64,000 nucleotides of DNA from an uncultured Chlamydiae bacterium. GTDB taxonomy: Bacteria > Chlamydiota > Chlamydiia > Chlamydiales > SM23-39. The notes beneath the pieces are model-generated. The model made no database searches. It was given only the letters and a program-made list of their open reading frames with translations, and was not told the origin of the DNA. The first letter of the stretch is position 1; each line of letters opens with the position of its first letter. The translations under genes were made by a program, and so were the position numbers. Below are positions 53,601-60,400 of the stretch, one piece after another. Location: the NCBI GenBank assembly GCA_903893545.1, contig CAITMJ010000021.1:186001-250000 (forward strand), read 5' to 3'.

Positions 53601-54676
53601 TCGCTTTCGGAGAGAATAGCGAGGTCTTTGAGATCGGGATGATTTGGGTGCCACTTTGTTTTAAGAGTCGAGAGAATTTTCGTTGTGTATTGCTTGGCGA
53701 GTTGGTCGAGTTTTACAAGGAGGACTCCAGATACTTCTTCCATTGTTTGGAGGGGGATCTCATAGCCAAAGGAAGCCTCAGCGATTTTTTCATTGGTAAG
53801 AAGGGCTATTTTAGCGGCTTCGTTGATCAAGAGCTGCTCGATCAGAGGATCTGCCGCAATATCGGGGTGAAGGGTGAGGGTGATTTTATGGCTATCGAGC
53901 TCGAGGGAAGAGAAAAAAGGATGCGAGGAGTTTGCAGTAAAAAGCGCTGCATGTTTTTTCAAAAAGAGCTCGGCAGCGGCGAGTTTGAGCGTCTGCCCTT
54001 CTTCTTTTTCGCCTTTGAGTTGATCGCGTCTTTGTTCAAAAGATTTTTTAACAGCAGTTACGTTCACAGAAGAGGAGAGATGAGCGGCGAGTCTTTTGGC
54101 CAGTTCTGGATGAGTTTCGTGGAGTTTTGCAATGTCGAGAATGGAGGAGAGAGGATCGAAGTCGATGGGAAGGGCAAATGCAGCCTTTGTCACAGCCTCT
54201 AGCCGATCTTGGAGCATCGCCTGGTATTGCATAGATGTTTTGGAGAGATATTGGAACTCTAGCGAACTATCGATTCTTCGTTGAACAAGAGCTCGTTTTG
54301 GGTTTTCAGAGGTCCCAAGAAAGAGTTGCGCAGGGGCAAATGAGATGAGGGATCCGGCGCGAGGAAAGAATTTTTTGAATTTTTCTGCGTCTTCGGATTT
54401 GGAAAAGTCAAGGGAGATCGATCCTAAGGTGTCTGCGCTCATTTTTTGGGGAGAAACACTCAAAAGGTCGCAGTAGGAGGATAGCCATTCGAGAGATTCT
54501 TTTTCTAAATTGTCGACTCGCTCGGCGATGATCTTGGCTTCTTTTTCAGCAGCGGCTTGAGAAACAGGGCTTTTTAAAGGCTGCGCATAGAAAAAGAGGG
54601 TCGGAAGGATGTTATAGATTGTGAGGAATGCAACGGCGAGAATTAATGCGAGCTGCATTTTTCGCTTTTTTTCCAT
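50609..54676 (-). CDS. secDF: Fused protein-export membrane protein SecD-SecF
   Basis: A protein of about 1355 residues combining SecD and SecF, which use the proton gradient to pull secreted proteins across the inner membrane with SecYEG. ATG at 54676 (MEKKRKMQLALIL) is chosen because GGAG lies nine bases upstream; an ATG five codons earlier has none. The N terminus has a membrane segment and a very large periplasmic part (about 30-870). SecD motifs are IIRWGLDLSGGKTVQIEL and GMAVDANVLVFERMKEE; SecF begins around 1030 with TIFGMDFTGGYAMPIEV and contains TIIGYSLNDTIIIFDRIRED. About twelve membrane segments are predicted. Chlamydiae characteristically carry the fused and enlarged form, beside recJ. 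Confidence 0.95.
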   Translation of the reverse strand: MEKKRKMQLALILAVAFLTIYNILPTLFFYAQPLKSPVSQAAAEKEAKIIAERVDNLEKESLEWLSSYCDLLSVSPQKMSADTLGSISLDFSKSEDAEKFKKFFPRAGSLISFAPAQLFLGTSENPKRALVQRRIDSSLEFQYLSKTSMQYQAMLQDRLEAVTKAAFALPIDFDPLSSILDIAKLHETHPELAKRLAAHLSSSVNVTAVKKSFEQRRDQLKGEKEEGQTLKLAAAELFLKKHAALFTANSSHPFFSSLELDSHKITLTLHPDIAADPLIEQLLINEAAKIALLTNEKIAEASFGYEIPLQTMEEVSGVLLVKLDQLAKQYTTKILSTLKTKWHPNHPDLKDLAILSESDYAKLEPHQKTFCIVVSAPIVDKLLSPDLENQSIYVVVKGLNHFLRTYENAPKSDLAQTFLKDFQSLATLLGQCGFTGYPGSSWKELEQSFVFEKSHYYGALLSATRENFQVFGTKKAAILELSNIEQRILTRNKIETSIHEDLVKWNDEYRASGVSLNPSVRFDFPKPTRNLFWDNLKLTFAKLLRGDERKIIRWGLDLSGGKTVQIELRDQNNSVVKDESDIKQGINELFNRVNKMGVSDVSIRQMGNHIVLDFPGGGALSANDLVKASSMYFHVVNEQFSSHNPATERFLTEVWNEAIVSNRKDPESIQTIAYNHLHGQTPSEAAKTLLDNGLRLANPKGVHTVQGIDTSLSKVALFREGHGQSHPLLIVFKNHALEGAQLDNIHASYDPSKGNFLSFDIRRGSPQQQLFAWTSLFSKEAILGTSREDASRGKGWRMAVILNDTIINAPTLESALKDSASISGSFSQREVSQLASDLKAGSLTFTPHILSEKNVSPELGKADRMKGIGASIAALLLVIIAMIAYYRFAGIVASAAVLFNLLILWAVLQNLGASLSLAGIAGIILTVGMAVDANVLVFERMKEEFIHSGKIASAIHAGYEKAFSAILDSNVTTIIAALILLNFDAGPIKAFAVSMIIGIASSMFTALFMTRFYFNGWLKNPRNTTLKMASWIRPSNYNFLKQAKFAFSVAALIIVAGGALLFAKRSTIFGMDFTGGYAMPIEVANSTTPQDIENALQKAGASPSDLHVRTLQSNQFELLLGVSMEQSGKPFHGLPLQVEQKNPRIEWVTNALQKSGIQIMAEKTLETNWTSMSGQMSKSMRDNAIFGLLLAFLGIFVYIAFRFEYKYAIAALLCLLHDVLITLGLIGLLHVLKVPVEIDLNTIAALMTIIGYSLNDTIIIFDRIREDVNLYPRMPLKNIINQAINTTLSRTAITSGTTLLVVLALLLFGGASMFSFSLVMVIGIIFGTLSSWFIASPLMLFFHTREKEKEELAEV

Positions 54677-54976
54677 TTGAAATAGCTCCATCTAAAACGT
54701 AATAGGTTAAGAAAAGCAAAGGATCTTGTCCATTGAAAAGATGAGCTGCGAGCTTCTCAAGTTGAAAAAAAAGGAATGCTAGAGAGAGAAATCTCTGTGC
54801 ACGACAAAAAATGATTTGAATAAAGCGTCACGTCAAATCAGAGCTACGATAAGAAGAATCTTGTCCGCTTTGCATCCAAATTTTATCTTCTTTCTTGCAG
54901 AAAAAAGAGTGGTTGAGGCAAGCGTGGATTAGAAGCTGTTATTAACAGCTCAATCACATCTTCCAAGGAGGAAGTT
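54677..54976. promoter_or_regulatory. Divergent promoter region of secDF and the Hc2-like gene
   Basis: This 300-base gap contains no credible gene. For the Hc2-like gene a promoter candidate is TTGTCC (54861-54866), a 17-base spacer and TATCTT (54884-54889). Further upstream TAAAGCGT (54821-54828) and TACGATAA (54845-54852) resemble the halves of a sigma-28 promoter, the class that drives hctB in C. trachomatis, but the 16-base spacer is too long (11-12 expected). AAGGAGG at 54965-54971 is a strong ribosome site five bases from the ATG. The secDF side shows no clear consensus promoter. Confidence 0.4.
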
Positions 54977-55219
54977 ATGGCAGTACGTAAAAGAAAAAAA
55001 GCAGCGGCTAAAAAAAGAGTTACAAAAAGAAAACCGGCAGCGAAAAGAAAACCAGCAGCGAAAAGAAAAACTGCAAAACGCAGAGCTTCTAAAAAAAGAA
55101 CCGTGAAAAGAAAAACAGCTGCAAAAAAAACAACACGCCACAAAAAAAGAAAATCATCGTCGAAGAAAAAATGTGGAACTTGTGGAGAGAGCCACATGGA
55201 AGAACAGCAGCAAGAGTAA
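54977..55219 (+). CDS. hctB: Histone H1-like Hc2 family DNA-binding protein
   Basis: An 80-residue, extremely basic protein made of Lys, Arg and Ala repeats (KRKPAAKRKPAAKRKTAKRR and similar), the pattern of chlamydial Hc2 and the C-terminal tail of eukaryotic histone H1. Hc2 compacts the nucleoid in late development as reticulate bodies become elementary bodies and is repressed early, probably by EUO. It is much shorter than C. trachomatis Hc2 (about 200). Unusually, the C terminus is not basic but reads KKKCGTCGESHMEEQQQE, with a CGTC pair and an acidic end. The ribosome site is very strong and the gene is followed at once by a good terminator. The assignment is by composition and context. 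Confidence 0.75.
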   Translation: MAVRKRKKAAAKKRVTKRKPAAKRKPAAKRKTAKRRASKKRTVKRKTAAKKTTRHKKRKSSSKKKCGTCGESHMEEQQQE

Positions 55220-55232
55220 GTATTGATTTGTC

Positions 55233-55257
55233 AGCCCTGTCTTCTTAGGACAGGGCT
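55233..55257. terminator. Bidirectional intrinsic terminator between hctB and the Fic gene
   Basis: AGCCCTGTC at 55233-55241 pairs perfectly with GACAGGGCT at 55249-55257 around a seven-base loop, followed on the plus strand by AGTTTCTTT. It lies 13 bases after the Hc2-like stop. The Fic gene's stop codon (55245-55247, minus strand) lies in the loop, so the same hairpin probably ends both convergent transcripts. Confidence 0.75.
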
Positions 55258-55967
55258 AGTTTCTTTGTCGACTCAGTCACAGCCTTTAGAAAATAAAGAA
55301 TCCATTCTTCCCACTCGTTTTTTTCGGTGATCTCAAAGAGTCGTTTCATGTAGAGCGTTCTTGTTTTTTCGATGTAAGGACTTAAGAGAAGAATTGGGTG
55401 GTGGAGGAGTTTTTTTTTCACTGCGAAGATGGGGATGAGAATGCGTGCCACGCGCCCATTGCCGTCCATAAAGGGATGGATGGCGAGCAATTGCGCAAAT
55501 GCAATGGCGATTTGCACGAGCGGATCGAGGTCGTTTTTGCAGAGATAGTGTTCAAGAGCGCGGATGTGTTTTGGTACAGCAGATGGGGGTGGAGGAAAGA
55601 AGTAGGCTTTTTCAATGGGGGAGCCTTCGGGACCGATCCAATTTTGATGCGTCCGAATTTTCCCGACTTCTTGCCCATTTTTTTTGACGATCGCATGGAT
55701 TTTGCACCAGCTTGTTTTCGTAAAGGGATTTTTCATCCGGATTGCAAGCTCAAGCGCTTCTTGAAGGGGACGAATTTTTTGTTCGCTTTTTGAATGGACA
55801 GAAGCTGCGCTCTCTTTGAGATACGCTTTTTTAAAATGAGAGGCTGGCAAATGTTTGGTTTTTTCATCGAGGCGTGCAAGGGCTTCTCTTGCCGCGCCGA
55901 TGGCCGGGATGAGTTTTTTCCAATCGAGTTTTTTTAAAGGAAGGGAATTAATTTTGGTTACGGCCAC
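55245..55967 (-). CDS. Fic domain protein (AMP-transferase family) with altered inhibitory motif
   Basis: A 240-residue Fic protein. The catalytic motif HPFMDGNGRVAR (residues 164-175, His164) is a perfect HPFx(D/E)GNGRxxR, and the flap VGKIRTHQNWIG and the FFPPPPSAVP segment are typical. Such enzymes transfer AMP from ATP to hydroxyls of target proteins. The class II inhibitory helix is recognisable (YLKESAASVHSKSEQ, residues 49-63), but where (S/T)xxxE(G/N) is expected the sequence is SVHSKS (56-61), with Lys60 in place of the inhibitory Glu. The start is a GTG with AAGGA eight bases upstream, inside the end of the CCA-enzyme gene (10-base overlap). No signal peptide; the target is unknown. 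Confidence 0.88.
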   Translation of the reverse strand: MAVTKINSLPLKKLDWKKLIPAIGAAREALARLDEKTKHLPASHFKKAYLKESAASVHSKSEQKIRPLQEALELAIRMKNPFTKTSWCKIHAIVKKNGQEVGKIRTHQNWIGPEGSPIEKAYFFPPPPSAVPKHIRALEHYLCKNDLDPLVQIAIAFAQLLAIHPFMDGNGRVARILIPIFAVKKKLLHHPILLLSPYIEKTRTLYMKRLFEITEKNEWEEWILYFLKAVTESTKKLALS

Positions 55968-57184
55968 TCTGGATGTCCTTGAAGGCGGCTCAGCACGGTT
56001 TTTTTATCGTGGAGCTGCTCATTGATCGAGATTTTTTCTGCTTCTTTGAGGAGAAGGCCCATGGTTTTTCCGGGCAGGATGCCGAGGGCGGATAGATCTT
56101 GGGATTGGACAAGGGGTTCTCGTTTGCAGATCCGCTCGATGGAGGTGGCCAATTGGGCTTTTTTCTCATCGTGATAGGCGAAAAATTGCTCGCGTTTATC
56201 TTCATCGAGGTGCGCGGCGATGATTCGAAGGGAGATGGCGGCAAAGCGATTCGCATAAAAATAGGCCCATTCGATGAGTTCAGTGGGAGATTTTTTTCGG
56301 ATGAGTTCTTTTGCTTGGAAAAGAAAGGCGGTAAATTGTTGGTCGAGGTTGGGGAGTTTTAGCAATTTACAAAGTGCGATTTGCTCTTCGAGGGGGGAAT
56401 GGGGAAATAGTTCCAAAATAGATGCGATAAGAGGGGCTTCTACGGGGAAGTGTTTGATGGGTTCGATCCGCTTTTCAATCTCTATCAGGGAGGTTGCTTT
56501 TAAGGAGGGGAAGATCTCTTCGAGCAAATGATAGTCGTGCAGCATGCACAGCATCGGGCGCAATTTGCCAAAGGCGCGCCCTTTTTCAAGCTCTTGCGCG
56601 ATCCTTTCAATGGCTACGGCGGGGAATAATTCTTTTGCGTGCGCGCGAATCGCCGCTTCGGTTGCGGGATCGATGGGAAAATGAAAGCGGCAGGAGAGGC
56701 GAATGCCCCGGATCATCCGAAGCCGGTCTTCTCGGATCCGCTCATGAGGGTTGCCAATGGCGCGGATGATTTTCGCCGCAAGGTCTTCTCTTCCTCCGAC
56801 AAAATCGAGGACTTTTTCTGCGATCGGGTCGTAAAACATCCCGTTGATCGTAAAATCGCGCCTTTTGGCGTCTTCGATGGCGGTGGTAAATTCGATGCGG
56901 GAAGGTCTTCTTCCGTCTTTATAATCTTTATCGCTGCGAAAGGTGGCGATTTCATATTCATGCCCGTCGATGATGACTAGAACGATGCCAAAGGCGATCC
57001 CGAGAGGAACTGTCTTTGGAAAGAGGGATTGAATCGCCTCTGGGGGGGCATTTGTGGCGATGTCGATGTCATCAGAGGGGTGGCCGAGAAGAAAATCGCG
57101 CACCCAGCCGCCAGCGTAATAGGCGATAAATCCTGCATTTGCAAGGGTTTCAATGATAAATCGAGCTTGTGTGTATCCGTTCAT
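55958..57184 (-). CDS. CCA tRNA nucleotidyltransferase / poly(A) polymerase family protein
   Basis: A 408-residue class II nucleotidyltransferase. Motifs are [20 protein letters not shown] (catalytic Asp pair), [13 protein letters not shown] (motif C) and [11 protein letters not shown] (motifs D/E), followed by a helical C-terminal half. Bacterial members either add CCA to tRNA 3' ends or poly(A) tails to RNA, and sequence alone does not separate them easily; tRNA-Ser in this window lacks encoded CCA and would need such an enzyme. ATG at 57184 ([14 protein letters not shown]) is chosen; the frame is open 79 codons further but that part overlaps the upstream sugar-enzyme gene. It overlaps that gene by 35 bases and the Fic gene by ten. 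Confidence 0.88.
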   Translation of the reverse strand: MNGYTQARFIIETLANAGFIAYYAGGWVRDFLLGHPSDDIDIATNAPPEAIQSLFPKTVPLGIAFGIVLVIIDGHEYEIATFRSDKDYKDGRRPSRIEFTTAIEDAKRRDFTINGMFYDPIAEKVLDFVGGREDLAAKIIRAIGNPHERIREDRLRMIRGIRLSCRFHFPIDPATEAAIRAHAKELFPAVAIERIAQELEKGRAFGKLRPMLCMLHDYHLLEEIFPSLKATSLIEIEKRIEPIKHFPVEAPLIASILELFPHSPLEEQIALCKLLKLPNLDQQFTAFLFQAKELIRKKSPTELIEWAYFYANRFAAISLRIIAAHLDEDKREQFFAYHDEKKAQLATSIERICKREPLVQSQDLSALGILPGKTMGLLLKEAEKISINEQLHDKKTVLSRLQGHPEWP

Positions 57185-58124
57185 GGCTTGTGAAGTAATC
57201 GATTGTGGCTTGAAGGCCTTCTTGTAGGGAGGTCTTTGGTTCCCATCCCAACAGTGTTTTCGCTTTGGAGATGTCGGGTTTTCGCTGCTTTGGATCGTCA
57301 GAGGGGAGCGGGGCAAAGAGGATCGGCGAGGAAGATCCGGTGATTTTGAGGATTTCCTTGGCAAGATCGATGACCCGAAACTCGACGGGATTGCCGATGT
57401 TGATGGGGCCTGTGATCTCATTTTTGCTATTCATAAAGCGGACGATCACATCGATCAAATCGTCGACATAACAGAATGAGCGGGTCTGATTTCCGTCGCC
57501 GTAAATCGTAAGCGGTTTTCCCGAGAGAGCCTGGATGATGAGGTTGGAGACGACGCGGCCATCATTGGGGTGCATGCGAGGGCCGTAGGTGTTGAAGATT
57601 CGTCCTAGTTTAATCGGGATACGATGCATCCGGTGGTAGTCGAAAAAGAGCGTTTCAGCGCACCGTTTCCCTTCATCGTAACAAGAGCGGTAGCCGATGG
57701 GGTTGACGTTGCCCCAGTACTCTTCTTTCTGCGGATGGACGTGAGGATCTCCATACACTTCGCTGGTAGAAGCTTGGAAAATTTTGCATTTGAGTCGCTT
57801 GGCCAGCCCTAAAAGATTCATGGCGCCGAGTACGCTTGTCTTGAGGGTCTGGATCGGGTCGGATTGGTAGTGGAGCGGCGATGCAGGACAGGCTAGGTTG
57901 TAAATTTCGTCTACCTCCACATGGAGAGGGAGACAGATGTCGTGTCGCAATAGTTCGAAGTTTGGGTGGGTAAGAAGAGGGAGAATGTTTTCGCGCGTTC
58001 CGGTATAGAAATTGTCCACGCAAAGAACTTCGAGCCCTGAGCGCAGGAGATATTCGCAGAGGTGAGAGCCTAAAAAACCGGCTCCTCCGGTCACAAGCGC
58101 TCGTTTTCGATGTTCATCTTTCAT
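57150..58124 (-). CDS. UDP-glucuronate decarboxylase (UDP-xylose synthase) family protein
   Basis: A 324-residue extended short-chain dehydrogenase. The NAD motif is [16 protein letters not shown] (residues 10-25), the catalytic triad Ser/Thr in [10 protein letters not shown] with Tyr-Lys in YDEGKR, and the UXS signature segments [37 protein letters not shown] and [16 protein letters not shown] are all typical. The enzyme converts UDP-glucuronate to UDP-xylose in the cytosol. It is divergent from a UDP-glucuronate 4-epimerase-like gene, so both branches from UDP-glucuronate are present. A TTGACA-based promoter is seen upstream (58152-58181). No UDP-glucose dehydrogenase is in the window. Confidence 0.9.
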   Translation of the reverse strand: MKDEHRKRALVTGGAGFLGSHLCEYLLRSGLEVLCVDNFYTGTRENILPLLTHPNFELLRHDICLPLHVEVDEIYNLACPASPLHYQSDPIQTLKTSVLGAMNLLGLAKRLKCKIFQASTSEVYGDPHVHPQKEEYWGNVNPIGYRSCYDEGKRCAETLFFDYHRMHRIPIKLGRIFNTYGPRMHPNDGRVVSNLIIQALSGKPLTIYGDGNQTRSFCYVDDLIDVIVRFMNSKNEITGPINIGNPVEFRVIDLAKEILKITGSSSPILFAPLPSDDPKQRKPDISKAKTLLGWEPKTSLQEGLQATIDYFTSHERIHTSSIYH

Positions 58125-58151
58125 GAAAAAATTTATTCGATAGTTTTCCTA

Positions 58152-58181
58152 ATGGTAAGCGCAAAGAAGGGGCTCTGTCAA
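58152..58181 (-). promoter_or_regulatory. Candidate promoter of the UDP-glucuronate decarboxylase gene
   Basis: On the minus strand a consensus TTGACA (58181-58176) is followed after 18 bases by TACCAT (58157-58152). Transcription would begin near 58145, about 20 bases before the ATG at 58124. No strong ribosome site is seen before that ATG. Confidence 0.45.
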
Positions 58182-58226
58182 TTTTTTAATGCAAAATAAG
58201 AATTCCGGTCTTTACAATAGTAGACA

Positions 58227-59228
58227 ATGAAAAGAATTTTGATCACTGGAGCTGCAGGATTTATCGGATTTCACTTGGCTCGCCATTTGAAGATGCGCGG
58301 TGATTTTGTTCTCGGCCTAGATAATTTCAATTCTTACTACGATTTGCATTTGAAAAAGATGCGGGAGCAGGAGCTCTTGCTCTTTGAGGTCGAAGTTCTT
58401 AAAGGAGATATCTGCAATACGAAGTTTCTCAAAGATCTTCTCGTAAAACATGAGATTACCCATATTGTCCATCTGGCCGCGCAAGCGGGCGTTCGCTATT
58501 CCTTGGAAAATCCTGAAGAGTATGTCTCGTCAAACCTTCAGGGGTTTGTTTCAGTTCTCGAGGCGTGCCGCTCAAACCCTTCTGTCAAACTCATCTTTGC
58601 CTCGTCTTCTTCGGTCTATGGCCTGAATGAAAAGATCCCTTTTAGCGTAGAGGATAAGACTGATCGCCCAGCAAATCTCTATGGGGCTACGAAAAAGGCC
58701 AATGAGGTAATGGCCCACTCCTATCACCATCTCTATGGTATCTCGACGACAGCCCTTCGCTTTTTTACCGCCTATGGCCCATGGGGGCGCCCCGATATGG
58801 CGTATTATCGATTTACTCGGCATATCTGCGAAGGCAAACCGATCCAAATTTTCAATCACGGAAAAATGAGGCGCGATTTTACCTATATCGATGACATTGT
58901 GAAGGGGACGATGGCCGCGATCGATCTTGGCGCTCCCAATGAAGTGTTCAATCTCGGGAATAACCGCCCGATTGACCTTCTCTATCTGATCGAGCTTCTT
59001 GAAAAGGCGCTTGGCAAAGAGGCGATCAAAGAGTTTCTCCCCATGCAGCCAGGCGAGGTGGTCGAAACGTACGCCGATATCGAAAAGAGCGTTCGTCTGC
59101 TCAATTTTCATCCAACTGTCCAAATTGAGGAGGGGATTCCCCTCTTTGTCGATTGGTTTAATGATTATAAGAACAATTCTAGTGCTTTTGGCAGTGTTTT
59201 GATCAGATCACTCGCAGAATATCCATAA
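58227..59228 (+). CDS. UDP-glucuronate 4-epimerase-like NAD-dependent epimerase
   Basis: A 333-residue extended SDR sugar-nucleotide epimerase. It has ITGAAGFIGFHLARHL at the N terminus, LDNFNSYYDLHLKK (typical of UDP-glucuronate 4-epimerases: DNxNxYYDxxLK), HLAAQAGVRYSLENPEEY, the catalytic SSSSVYGLN and YGATKKANE (Tyr-x3-Lys), and FFTAYGPWGRPDMAYYRFT. The product would be UDP-galacturonate, a precursor of acidic surface sugars. It is divergent from the decarboxylase gene. The last 17 residues beyond FVDWFNDYK have no counterpart in the family as I know it and lie in the 64-base overlap with the convergent nnrD gene. Confidence 0.88.
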   Translation: MKRILITGAAGFIGFHLARHLKMRGDFVLGLDNFNSYYDLHLKKMREQELLLFEVEVLKGDICNTKFLKDLLVKHEITHIVHLAAQAGVRYSLENPEEYVSSNLQGFVSVLEACRSNPSVKLIFASSSSVYGLNEKIPFSVEDKTDRPANLYGATKKANEVMAHSYHHLYGISTTALRFFTAYGPWGRPDMAYYRFTRHICEGKPIQIFNHGKMRRDFTYIDDIVKGTMAAIDLGAPNEVFNLGNNRPIDLLYLIELLEKALGKEAIKEFLPMQPGEVVETYADIEKSVRLLNFHPTVQIEEGIPLFVDWFNDYKNNSSAFGSVLIRSLAEYP

Positions 59229-60400
59229 GATGTGTTTTCAAGCGCGGCGGCTTCTCCAGAAAAAGCGTGGAGAGAAACGCCTAGGATTGCCGCATCGAGA
59301 AGTGGCATTCCTTGGGCGAGTAAGGCTGCGAGAATACCTGTAAGTACGTCGCCAGATCCGGCTGTGGCCATGCCTGGATCTCCTCTTGGGATAATGATTG
59401 GCAATTGCCCAGGGGCTAAGATTTTGGTCGGCGCTCCTTTGAGAACGAGAATCACTCCCTTTGCATCGACAAAGGCTTGCTCATTTGTGTAGCCAGTATT
59501 TTTCAGAAGGCGCGCCATCTCTCCTGCATGAGGAGTGAGGATCGACTTTTTTGGAAAATCGGTGAGAAAAAAAAGAGCATCTGCATCGACAACGCACGGT
59601 TTTTCTATGTTTAGAGAGAGTAAGAGCTCTTTTGCAGCGGATGTGCGGCCAAGACCTGGGCCGATAAAGACCGATTGCGCTTTGGTGAGAGCTTCTTCCC
59701 AAAGTTTTTTGGAAAAAAGTTGGCAGATGAGTTCGTCTGCGACCGGGCCAATGTCTTCAAGAGTGAACATTTTGACAATGCCGGCGCCGGCATGAAGAGC
59801 TGCAAAGCCGCTGAGTTTGACAGCGCCTTTCAAAGCAGAAGAGCCGCCCAAGCCGAGGACAAATCCCCGTTCATACTTGTGTTGGCTTTTCTTTTGAGGC
59901 GGCAAATGGAGCATTTCAAAATTGGGGATAAAGGCGCTAGGGACTGCTTCATCGATCGCCGCGTGCGGCAGGCCAATATCTGCGATCTGGAGTTTGCCGA
60001 CATTCTCCCAACAGTCTTTGGAAAATAAGCGGAGTTTGGGAAAGCCAAGGGCAATGGTTATGGTCGCCTTGCAAGAAGGGATATCGATCGCCAAGATCGG
60101 CTTTTTTGCGTCGATAAGGTGCGATGTCGCGCCTAAAAGGCCGTCGATGATAAAATCGCAATCGAAGTCGGTGGCTTCTTGAGGAGTGCGAACGTCGTAG
60201 CCGGCTTTTTTGAGCTCTAGAGCAGCGGCCAGAGCGGCGTTTTCTTTGCCGATGAGCAGCACTTTTTTTCCGGGAAACTGTTTGGCCGCGGCTGCGATTT
60301 TCTTCCCCGCTTCGAGCATGAAAGCCTCTTCAGAAGAACCTCGATCGATGGCCCATTTTTCAATGCGCCTCATCTCTTCTGTAGTGACCACCTTGATCAT
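59165..60400 (-). CDS. nnrD: NAD(P)HX repair protein: ADP-dependent dehydratase NnrD with reduced epimerase domain
   Basis: A 411-residue YjeF-type protein that repairs hydrated NAD(P)H. The C-terminal carbohydrate-kinase-like dehydratase (about 170-411) is intact: GFVLGLGGSSALKGAVKLS, FIGPGLGRT, VVDADALFFL, LTPHAGEMARLL, and the nucleotide site PGMATAGSGDVLTGILAALL. The N-terminal epimerase part (about 1-165) is shortened and has lost the GGNNGGDG loop (here KKVLLIGKENAALAAALEL); IDGLLGATS remains of the second motif. Bifunctional YjeF in E. coli is 515 residues, so this one may be dehydratase only. Its start overlaps the end of gpsA by four bases; its end overlaps the epimerase gene. Confidence 0.87.
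   Translation of the reverse strand: MIKVVTTEEMRRIEKWAIDRGSSEEAFMLEAGKKIAAAAKQFPGKKVLLIGKENAALAAALELKKAGYDVRTPQEATDFDCDFIIDGLLGATSHLIDAKKPILAIDIPSCKATITIALGFPKLRLFSKDCWENVGKLQIADIGLPHAAIDEAVPSAFIPNFEMLHLPPQKKSQHKYERGFVLGLGGSSALKGAVKLSGFAALHAGAGIVKMFTLEDIGPVADELICQLFSKKLWEEALTKAQSVFIGPGLGRTSAAKELLLSLNIEKPCVVDADALFFLTDFPKKSILTPHAGEMARLLKNTGYTNEQAFVDAKGVILVLKGAPTKILAPGQLPIIIPRGDPGMATAGSGDVLTGILAALLAQGMPLLDAAILGVSLHAFSGEAAALENTSYGYSASDLIKTLPKALELFL

Noticed and set aside
53639..54202. 187-codon plus-strand open frame
   Set aside because: Antisense to the periplasmic part of secDF; Phe/Glu/Gly-rich product typical of a reversed coding strand.
54821..54852. Sigma-28-like promoter for the Hc2 gene (TAAAGCGT and TACGATAA)
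   Set aside because: The halves resemble the consensus, but the spacer is 16 bases and not 11-12, so it is mentioned only as part of the intergenic region.
55958..57421. N-terminal extension of the CCA-enzyme frame up to 57421
   Set aside because: The extra 79 residues are Ser/Pro-rich, overlap the UDP-glucuronate decarboxylase gene on the same strand and have no family similarity; ATG 57184 fits the usual start.
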